NCBI GenBank assembly: GCA_018268935.1
Contig: JAFDVS010000114.1
Coordinates: 1 to 64,000, forward strand
Direction of reading: 5' to 3'
Length of the DNA: 64,000 nt
DNA from: Acidobacteriota bacterium
GTDB lineage: Bacteria; Acidobacteriota; Terriglobia; Bryobacterales; Bryobacteraceae
Every line of letters starts with the position of its first letter. Position 1 is the stretch's first letter. The position numbers were made by a program, and so were the translations under genes. Under the pieces are notes generated by a model. That model had not been told where the DNA came from. It saw nothing but the letters and a program-made list of their open reading frames with translations, and did no database searches. Shown here one piece after another: positions 8,490-15,796 of this stretch.

Positions 8490-10196
8490 TTACCAGAAGA
8501 TGACGTTCAAGATGAGAGCAACACCGAGGATGATGGCGCCGAGCGGCGCTGGCCGCTTGTACCAGGCAAGATGTTCTTCTTCGGGCTTTGGCGTCAAGGA
8601 GTAAACCAAGCCCTTCAATTCCTCGGCCACGCGCGGCGCGGTGACCAGACTGACCGCAATGGTGATCACGAAGCAGGCGACCCAGGCGTAGATGGCCGTC
8701 CAGAAGTTCTGCGCCATCTCGCTGGGATAGGTGGTGGACGTGGCGATCCATCCTCCCTTGATGCCCGCGACGGCGCCCTTCGGCAGGGAAAGTCCGTGAT
8801 GAAGTGCAGCGGCTACGGTGCCCATCAGCAAGCCTGTGAATGCGCCATGCCCTGTTGCCCGTTGCCAGAACATTCCCAGCAGGAATGTGGCAAACAGCGG
8901 GGCATTGACGAAGGCGAACACAAGCTGGAGGAAGTCCATGATGTTGTTGAACTGCGTTGCCAGATAAGCCGCCAGCACCGAAGCGATGATGCCGAACACC
9001 GTGGCCATGCGTCCCATCCATAAGTAGTGAGCGTCGCTCGCATGCTTGCGGATGTAGCTCTGGTAGATGTCGTATGTCCATACCGTATTGAACGCCGTCA
9101 CATTGCCAGCCATACCGGACATGAACGATGCAAGCAGAGCGGTAAGTCCCAAGCCGAGCATTCCTGGAGGAAAGTAATGCGCCAGCATCATCGGAATGGT
9201 CATGTCGTAGTTCAACGAACCATCCGGCTTCTGGGGTAGATGAAACGTGCCCGAACCCGAAGTGAGCGCGATGGCGATCATCCCCGGCAGGATCACCAGA
9301 ATGGGAAACAGCATCTTGGGAACGGCGGCGATGAGCGGAGTGCGTCGCGCCGCCGCCATCGAATTGGCCGCCATGGCGCGTTGCACAACGAGGAAGTCCG
9401 TACACCAATATCCAAAGGACAGCACGAAGCCAAGTCCCATCACCATGCCGAACCACTCGACGCCCATCGGATTGCTGGAGGCGCTGCCAAAGTGACTCCA
9501 TGAACTGGTGAATGCTCCGGCGGCGAAGCCTTGCGAGGTGGATACCGTTTTGAGGCGCTCGACGAGTTGCGGCCAGCCGCCAATGTCCTTCATGCCAAGG
9601 AAGACGAGAGGAAGAAAGCCCGCCACGATGAGGAAGAATTGCAGCACCTCATTGTAGATGGCTGAGGTGAGGCCGCCGAGGAAGATATAGCAGAGGACGA
9701 TAACAGCGGAAAGCCAGATGCTGGCGTTGAAGTCCCAACCCAACAGGGCAGCCAGCAGCAGGCCCATCGCATAGAGCGAGATGCCGGAAGAAAAGACGGT
9801 CATCGCGGCAAAGCTGATGGCGTTGAACCCGCGAGTCTTTTCATCGAAGCGCAGCTTGAGATATTCGGGTACGGAACGCGCGCGCGATCCGTAATAAAAA
9901 GGCATCATGAATACGCCTACAAAAACCATGGCGGGGATAGCACCCACCCAATAAAAATGGCTGGTGGCGATGCCGTATTTCGCACCGGAAGCGGCCATCC
10001 CCATCACTTCCTGCGCGCCGAGATTGGCGGAGAGGAAAGCCAGTCCTGTGATCCAGGCTGGGATGGAACGGCCAGAGAGGAAGAAATCCGCGGACGTGCG
10101 CATGTAGCGCTTCAACGAGAAACCAATGCCGACCACGAACGCGAGGTAAGTAAATAGGATGATGTAATCAACCAGGCCAAGTTCGATTCGGAACAT
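8490..10196 (-). CDS. Sodium:solute symporter (SSS/SLC5 family), probable sugar uptake
   Basis: A 568-residue polytopic inner-membrane protein with about 14 hydrophobic segments. It begins with the SSS first helix (LVDYIILFTYLAFVVGIGFS), followed by SADFFLSGRSIPAW, a hallmark of sodium/glucose-type members, and GLTSAIYNEVLQFFLI in the conserved helix 5 region. SSS proteins couple sodium entry to uptake of sugars, amino acids or other solutes. The downstream galK suggests galactose. A hydrophilic loop near the C-terminus precedes the last helix. A 41-base spacer separates it from the sheath gene upstream. Confidence 0.88.
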   Translation of the reverse strand: MFRIELGLVDYIILFTYLAFVVGIGFSLKRYMRTSADFFLSGRSIPAWITGLAFLSANLGAQEVMGMAASGAKYGIATSHFYWVGAIPAMVFVGVFMMPFYYGSRARSVPEYLKLRFDEKTRGFNAISFAAMTVFSSGISLYAMGLLLAALLGWDFNASIWLSAVIVLCYIFLGGLTSAIYNEVLQFFLIVAGFLPLVFLGMKDIGGWPQLVERLKTVSTSQGFAAGAFTSSWSHFGSASSNPMGVEWFGMVMGLGFVLSFGYWCTDFLVVQRAMAANSMAAARRTPLIAAVPKMLFPILVILPGMIAIALTSGSGTFHLPQKPDGSLNYDMTIPMMLAHYFPPGMLGLGLTALLASFMSGMAGNVTAFNTVWTYDIYQSYIRKHASDAHYLWMGRMATVFGIIASVLAAYLATQFNNIMDFLQLVFAFVNAPLFATFLLGMFWQRATGHGAFTGLLMGTVAAALHHGLSLPKGAVAGIKGGWIATSTTYPSEMAQNFWTAIYAWVACFVITIAVSLVTAPRVAEELKGLVYSLTPKPEEEHLAWYKRPAPLGAIILGVALILNVIFW

Positions 10197-10237
10197 TCTG
10201 GTTTATTGTAGAACCGCGGCCCGGCCGAGCGTTTGTC

Positions 10238-11764
10238 TCAACCCCAGCGTCCGGCGATCGCTTCACCTTCGGCGGAAATACTGCGGAACCCCGCCAGCCG
10301 AGCTTCATCGCGTCCGGCATAGGCGATGAACACCATCAGGCCTTGCTCGCCGATGGCTTCAATGGAAGTCATGGTGAGACAGGTTTCCATGCATGGGGTG
10401 ATCTTCGATTCGCCTCCATCCTTGTACATGTGCAGCGGCAGGCGCCCGATGGTGAGGATTTCGGTTCCATCCATGCTCCAGCCGAACTCGGCGAAATTCT
10501 GTCCTAGCAGACACGCTGCCAGGTACGCGGAGTTACCCCACAGATACTGTTCGTGAACCGGCGTGCCGGCCATTTCTTCGAAATCGAAACGTTCGGTGCG
10601 CTCGCCGCTCTTGCCGTAGGGCATACGGACGAGATAACGAGGGATTGCGAGTCCGATGTAACGGGCTTCCGGCAAAGACCGAATGAGGTTCCACCCTTCC
10701 TGTTCCGGGCCTGGCTTCCAGTCTTCCGGATAGGGCGCTGCGGCGAGCGAGTCGCAACCTAGCAAGGCATGCGCCGCCGAGGCGAGGAACGGTGCTCCGG
10801 CCTTGCGGGCGAAGAGGCCGAGCCTGGCGAGCCGGTTCAAGTCTTCCATGGATGGGCCGAAAGTATAGGAGCCGATGATAACGGCCCATGGATCCGCCCC
10901 CGGTGTGCCCACAGTTTGTTCCACGATGACGCGGTACAGTGCGGTGGTTCGCAGATCGTCGGAGGAAGCGATGTCGGCATCGATCTCCTGGGCGGAAATG
11001 TCGATCAGATGAATCTTCAGCTTCGGGCCGGTCTCCACTTCACGAACGAGCAGATAGAGGGAACGCCAGTTGGCTTCGAGTTCCTGAAACGCCGGATGGT
11101 GGAGAATGGCGCGCATGGATCCGCCGATGGCGGCATCGGCCATCTGGATCAACTCTTTCTTCTTCGGATCGGCCTTGGGGACGATGTGCGGGGCAACAAT
11201 GGCCTGGATGAACTGCGCCATAGGATCGGATTTTGCCGTTGAGGCGCCGCGGGATTCCGTGGCTTCGAGAGCCTGATCGAGCAGGTTTCCAGCGAGCAGT
11301 AACTCCGCTGAAGGCTGCGCCACCACAGGTGCGGATTGGCTTTTCGAAGCGCCTGGCTCAATGCCGAGTTGCCGTGCCGCGGCGAGGAATGTGGAAGGGT
11401 CTTCCAGATCTTCCCGTAATTGACGCAGTTTGCGGAATACCGGGTGAGATTCAAAGATTCGATCGGGTAAGAAATCGTCGAGTTCCCGGAATTCCAGGTC
11501 GAGTGACGATCCGCCATCGAGCGGGAGGCGCAACTGCACGTTCAGGCTTTCGAGCAGATCTTCGAAGCTGTCGCGATCCACCGTGATGGGCTTGCGCTGG
11601 CCCTTGGTGGCGATGCCGCGGCTGGCCCGGCCGCTAAAGTCGCCGAGCACCAGGATTCGGAACGGGGTATCGCGATCGGGACGCTGCGGCCCACGTGTTC
11701 GCTCCGTTTGTGGGGTACCAGGATCGACGTCAAGATGCACATCCGCGTATGATGTTCTTGCCAT
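10238..11764 (-). CDS. Orphan type VI-type contractile sheath protein, TssB and TssC domains in one chain
   Basis: 508 residues. The N-terminal ~150 residues resemble the small sheath subunit TssB (PFRILVLGDFSGR; VDRDSFEDLLESL; LEFRELDDFLPDRIFE). From about residue 210 the chain resembles the large subunit TssC (ILHHPAFQELEANWRSLYLL; ILTIGRLPLHMYKDGG; a C-terminus like the TssC/EvpB group). In canonical systems these are two genes whose products build the contractile sheath. No other type VI gene (baseplate, membrane complex, Hcp, VgrG, ClpV) lies in the window. It sits downstream of the exopolysaccharide-type pair and the particle cassette on the same strand. Either a sheath of an unlinked system or a repurposed protein. 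Confidence 0.75.
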   Translation of the reverse strand: MARTSYADVHLDVDPGTPQTERTRGPQRPDRDTPFRILVLGDFSGRASRGIATKGQRKPITVDRDSFEDLLESLNVQLRLPLDGGSSLDLEFRELDDFLPDRIFESHPVFRKLRQLREDLEDPSTFLAAARQLGIEPGASKSQSAPVVAQPSAELLLAGNLLDQALEATESRGASTAKSDPMAQFIQAIVAPHIVPKADPKKKELIQMADAAIGGSMRAILHHPAFQELEANWRSLYLLVREVETGPKLKIHLIDISAQEIDADIASSDDLRTTALYRVIVEQTVGTPGADPWAVIIGSYTFGPSMEDLNRLARLGLFARKAGAPFLASAAHALLGCDSLAAAPYPEDWKPGPEQEGWNLIRSLPEARYIGLAIPRYLVRMPYGKSGERTERFDFEEMAGTPVHEQYLWGNSAYLAACLLGQNFAEFGWSMDGTEILTIGRLPLHMYKDGGESKITPCMETCLTMTSIEAIGEQGLMVFIAYAGRDEARLAGFRSISAEGEAIAGRWG

Positions 11765-11813
11765 GTTGATTAGTTCTCCGCGTTGGCGCTGACAGCTTTG
11801 ACGATTATACGCT

Positions 11814-13775
11814 CTATTGTGTGCTGATGGTCACCAGATGCTGGCCGCGGGGAAGCACAAGAATCCACGAATCCTCGAATATCCAGAGCTTCGGTTCGGT
11901 CACAACGCCATCGATCTGGAGCTTGCGAATGGGCTTGTCCAGAGAGGCAAAAGCGCGTGCCGTGGATTCATAGGAAAATTCGATGGTGGAGGCGTCGGAC
12001 CACGCGGATTTGAGATCTGCATTCAGCTCCGTGAGCCGGATTTGCGGGCCTGCGGGGGCTGATTCAAGGGTATGCTTTCCGGCCGGCAGCCAGAGAATGC
12101 CAGCGTCCGTCACTGGCCAGAAGACGCCGTCGACCCTTGCACCGCCTTCCCAACGCACGCCAACGTCCTGCGCGGAGTCGATGATGACCTTTCCTTCCTC
12201 TTTCCGGATGGACCGGACGGCGGCGGCTGCTGCTCCCACAAGCGGCCAGTCGGTTCGGCGGATCGAACTCTCGAAGTACAACGTAAGACGAGGAAAGGCA
12301 CTGGCGGCAAGATGGATCTCCCGGAAGAGCTCCGTGCCCACTTGTTGCTTGGTCGGATAGACGTCCTGGTAGCGTTCAACGACATTGATGTCGATGGCAA
12401 GGCGGTGCGGTTTCTTGGTGAGAGGCGCGTATTTGCTGGCGATGCTGAGGTAGCGCTCCGCGCCGAGGCTCCATGCCGTGGCCGGATCCTCGACGAGGAA
12501 GGTGAAATCCTGCTGATCCATCATAGGGAGCAATCTTTTGACGTCGGCGCCGATCCTCTCACGGGTTTCGGGCTGGAGGAGGTTATCGACGTGTGTCAAT
12601 GCGAGGTCGAGATGCGGAAGCTCCTTGCGCATGTCGTTGATGAAGCCAATCCACTGGCTTTGCAGGGCACGGGCCAGTTCCACGCGGTATTCGAGGAACT
12701 GGATGAGCCCGCTAGCGTTGTGCGACCAATGCTTTGGGCCGGACTCATCAAAGAGCTGTGAGGGATCGAAGCCGGAAACACGTTGAAACTCGCGCCGCAC
12801 GTCGGTGTTCATGGGAGTGAAGCGAGTCGGGTTTGCGTGACCTTCGAGCGATTCGAAGTAGAGCTCGGCGAGATTCACGCCGTCCCAATCGAAGCGGCGG
12901 AGCAAGTCCTGCACGCCGGTACGCACGGCTGCGGTGCATTCGGGGTTGCGGAGGTTCATGAGCTTGCGCCAGTCGAGGTGGGCATCATCGCCGTTTGCAG
13001 TCTTCTCGCGCCAGGCCGGGTGGTCCTGCCAGAAGCGCTCGCTGACGTGCGGCAACTCGAGCCAGGCGTAAACGTGAATCGCATTTTGATGGGCGGCGCC
13101 GATGAGGGTGCGGAGGAACAAGTCCTTGGCTTCGTCGGCTTCGAAGAAATGCCACGCTGCGATATGTAAGGCTGCGACTCCGTTCTTGCGCCAAAGCCGT
13201 GCCATGTAGACGGGATCGGTACGTAGGCGATAGGAAGTGTCGAGGAATAGCCATAGGCGCCGGCTGTGAACAGGCGCTTGCACGCCGAGGTCTGTGAGCG
13301 CTTGCAGGATGTATGGGTAGCGCTCATGTCCCGTGGGGCCCGGGCTTGTGGCTGCCCACAGAACGGCACCTTTTCCTTGCTGAAAGCCGGCGAGGAGCGG
13401 GATGCCCTCACGCTTCTCCTTGACGAAGACTTGCGCATGCGCCGGAAGTTCGAACACTGGGGTGTCGGTGGGGTTTTCCCAGATGATGGGTAGCTTCGGC
13501 TCGCGGAGGTCGATTGTGCTGAAGACGCGCACCGTTTTGCCGGTAGCGTGAATTCCCAGGGCTTCGGCGTGTGGTGAGGCGCCTTCCAGAATGACGGATT
13601 CACCTTGGCTGAGGCGAGCCTGAAGTTGCTGCGCGTCGATGGTTGCAGCTTCGTTGGGGAGGATCACGCCGGATTCGATGTTGACGGCGGTGAGGATGTT
13701 GCGCCAGGGATCCGCTGTCTCAGCGGCTGCGTGTGCGAGGCTGCTGATGAGTAGGAGGCTAGCGAGTAAAGGCAT
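11814..13775 (-). CDS. Exported GHL10-like glycoside hydrolase / PgaB-type C-terminal domain
   Basis: About 653 residues with an N-terminal signal peptide (MPLLASLLLISSLAHAAA). The middle is a TIM-barrel of the glycoside hydrolase-like family seen at the C-terminus of PgaB: WHFFEADEAKD, HVYAWLELPH, FDWDGVNLAELYFES with acidic residues at strand ends. The C-terminus is beta-rich. It should act on a polysaccharide in the periplasm. I chose the ATG at 13775, with GGAG 6 bases upstream, over one at 13790. It overlaps the upstream TPR/barrel gene by 17 bases, so the two are likely an exopolysaccharide export or trimming unit. No deacetylase domain is seen. Confidence 0.75.
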   Translation of the reverse strand: MPLLASLLLISSLAHAAAETADPWRNILTAVNIESGVILPNEAATIDAQQLQARLSQGESVILEGASPHAEALGIHATGKTVRVFSTIDLREPKLPIIWENPTDTPVFELPAHAQVFVKEKREGIPLLAGFQQGKGAVLWAATSPGPTGHERYPYILQALTDLGVQAPVHSRRLWLFLDTSYRLRTDPVYMARLWRKNGVAALHIAAWHFFEADEAKDLFLRTLIGAAHQNAIHVYAWLELPHVSERFWQDHPAWREKTANGDDAHLDWRKLMNLRNPECTAAVRTGVQDLLRRFDWDGVNLAELYFESLEGHANPTRFTPMNTDVRREFQRVSGFDPSQLFDESGPKHWSHNASGLIQFLEYRVELARALQSQWIGFINDMRKELPHLDLALTHVDNLLQPETRERIGADVKRLLPMMDQQDFTFLVEDPATAWSLGAERYLSIASKYAPLTKKPHRLAIDINVVERYQDVYPTKQQVGTELFREIHLAASAFPRLTLYFESSIRRTDWPLVGAAAAAVRSIRKEEGKVIIDSAQDVGVRWEGGARVDGVFWPVTDAGILWLPAGKHTLESAPAGPQIRLTELNADLKSAWSDASTIEFSYESTARAFASLDKPIRKLQIDGVVTEPKLWIFEDSWILVLPRGQHLVTISTQ

Positions 13776-15747
13776 ACCATACTCCGGCACGAACGTCTCG
13801 GTATTGCGCTGGGCGGGGATTGTCCTTCGTGATCCAATAACGGCCCTGGAGCAAGTCGAGGCTGAGCATCATAGACGGCGGCATCCACTTCAGGCGCAGG
13901 CGCATGCCGGGGCCAGTGTCGGAGAAGTTCGCCCAGGGTTCCCATTTACGGTCAGTCGTGATGTTGACGTTCCAGACTCCCTGCCATTGCATTGCGCCGA
14001 GCGGTGGTAGTGTGAATCCGACGCGGTTCTGGGAATAGGCAATCAGGTTCCATTGAAAACGGCTGAGTGCAACCGCATCGTTGATGGTTTCGAAGAACCA
14101 GCCGGGTGTTGTGGCTCCGAGGCCTTTGCCGAAGCCCTTTGCGAAGGAGATTCCCCCACGGTAGTCGGGGACGGCGCGTCCGATGTCGCTGCGCCGGCGG
14201 TAGCGGATCGCATTGCCGGCCTCCACCCAAGCGAAGGTGTTGTGCCAGAGCTTCGTGCGGAGGCCGAGACCCAGGATGAAGGAGCTTTCGGAGAGGTACT
14301 GCGGCGTAAGTGCGCCGGCGGCACGATGGGAATCGCCGACAAAGCGGAGCGAGGCGTAGGGTGTGATGGGGACTTTGCCGAGGGTCCACTCGGATTTCAG
14401 CTGGCCGTAGGTGAAGGCTGTATGCCAGCGGGAAGAGAACATGGGCAACAGCCACGTTGTAGTGTGGATCTTGGCATTGGTATGCCGAAGCGCTCGGTAG
14501 GATTTTTCCGCTTCCTTGCGAATATCCGGAGTGTTGGAACGCCGAGCGATATCGAAGTAACGGATCGCCTCGTCATCCTGGCGAAGCATGTTGTAGGTTC
14601 GCGCGAGTTTGAGAGGGATTTCGGGGTCGTTGGGGTTGGATTCTCGAGCGGCCTGGTAGTAGCGCTCCGCGTCCTTGAGGTACCCGGCGGCATAGCTTCG
14701 ATCGCCCATGACCTTGTGAGGGATGACGTTGGGTTTGTCGTTACTGGATCGTGGCTTGGGGAGTTTCTTGTCCTCGAGGGCTTTGCGGACCTTCGCCGCA
14801 AGCGCTTCGTCCTTTCCGGCGACTACCTTTTCCAGGAGTTTGGTCGCGCCGGGGATATCGTTACGGGCGAGCAGTATCAGGCCCAGTTGGGCAAGGGCAA
14901 GCATGTCGTCCGGGGCGTAACCGAGCAATTGTTGGAACTCCTGTTCGGCTTCTGCAGGCTTGTTTACGGCGAGCCACAAAAAGGCGAGTTCCCTTCGGAG
15001 TTCAATATTCGATGGCTCGAGGGCGAGCGCTTTCTTGTACTCGGCGGCGTAGGGGTGACGGGACGGCAGCAGATCGCGGGCTTGTTCAGCGGCTCTTGGG
15101 TTTGAGCTTCTCGAAGCGGCGAGCAGCGCCGAGACCGCGCCTTCTTCATCGCCCGCGAGCCTGTGCATCCTCGCGGCGTGAACCAGAAGGCTACGCTCCG
15201 CGGGCTTGATCCTCCATGCCTTTAGGTAGTGTTCCGCGGCGATTTTTGGCTCTTCTCTATTTTCTGCTGTTCTTGCAAGTTCGAGATGGGCGCTGTAATC
15301 CTGCGGGGATTGGGTGACTATGGAGGACCAACGTTCCAGTGCGGCGGCCAAAGGTTCATCTATATTGCGAAAGGCTTGCTCAGCAATACGTCGTGAATCG
15401 GGGTCTCCCTGCTTGCGGACGTGATCGAAGACTCTGCGAGCCGCCGCCACCTCACCCATTTCATGGCAAAGGTAGCCGTATTCGATCGCGCTGTGCCAAT
15501 CTCGGGGGGAGTGCATAGTGATCTGTGCGAATTCATCCCGTGCTTCCGCAGTTGCCCCAATTTTTAGCAGTGCATAGCCCAATTCCTTGCGGAACTCCAC
15601 ATGATCGGGCTCGAGTTGGAGCGCGCGGCGAAATGCCGCTATTGCCGCCTCATAATCTCTTCGATGAAGCGCGGCATAGGCTTCCGTTGCCGAATCGGCG
15701 GCACACGCTATCGAAACACAGAGGATCACAAACAGCCATCCAGCCAC
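13759..15747 (-). CDS. TPR protein with C-terminal outer-membrane barrel (NfrA/PgaA/BcsC-like layout)
   Basis: 662 residues from a GTG start. A signal peptide (WLFVILCVSIACAADS) is followed by roughly ten TPR units (residues ~25-430), for example YEAAIAAFRRALQLEPDH and YYQAARESNPNDPEIPLKLA. The last ~220 residues are beta-strand-rich with aromatic strand ends and finish in ...VWYAFTR, as in outer-membrane barrels such as NfrA. This layout is typical of exopolysaccharide porins and phage-adsorption proteins. It lies 49 bases downstream of the particle cassette on the same strand and overlaps the hydrolase gene. The exported polymer is unknown. Confidence 0.78.
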   Translation of the reverse strand: MAGWLFVILCVSIACAADSATEAYAALHRRDYEAAIAAFRRALQLEPDHVEFRKELGYALLKIGATAEARDEFAQITMHSPRDWHSAIEYGYLCHEMGEVAAARRVFDHVRKQGDPDSRRIAEQAFRNIDEPLAAALERWSSIVTQSPQDYSAHLELARTAENREEPKIAAEHYLKAWRIKPAERSLLVHAARMHRLAGDEEGAVSALLAASRSSNPRAAEQARDLLPSRHPYAAEYKKALALEPSNIELRRELAFLWLAVNKPAEAEQEFQQLLGYAPDDMLALAQLGLILLARNDIPGATKLLEKVVAGKDEALAAKVRKALEDKKLPKPRSSNDKPNVIPHKVMGDRSYAAGYLKDAERYYQAARESNPNDPEIPLKLARTYNMLRQDDEAIRYFDIARRSNTPDIRKEAEKSYRALRHTNAKIHTTTWLLPMFSSRWHTAFTYGQLKSEWTLGKVPITPYASLRFVGDSHRAAGALTPQYLSESSFILGLGLRTKLWHNTFAWVEAGNAIRYRRRSDIGRAVPDYRGGISFAKGFGKGLGATTPGWFFETINDAVALSRFQWNLIAYSQNRVGFTLPPLGAMQWQGVWNVNITTDRKWEPWANFSDTGPGMRLRLKWMPPSMMLSLDLLQGRYWITKDNPRPAQYRDVRAGVWYAFTR

Positions 15748-15796
15748 GTAAAGTTAGTGCGGGCGGCGTACCATTGCTCTCCCGTGAAAAGACCGC

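Noticed and set aside
8473..9501. 342-codon minus-strand frame inside the symporter gene
   Set aside because: It is the +1 frame of the sodium:solute symporter; the symporter frame has a proper family signature and this one does not.
13759..15747. Repeat array that could be mistaken for a DNA repeat element
   Set aside because: The periodicity is the TPR protein repeat, not a nucleotide repeat; no CRISPR-like spacing is present in the window.
15748..15796. Search for attachment-site direct repeats at the ends of the particle cassette
   Set aside because: I saw no convincing repeat shared between this spacer and 30651-30916, and no tRNA gene near either end. The check was by eye only.
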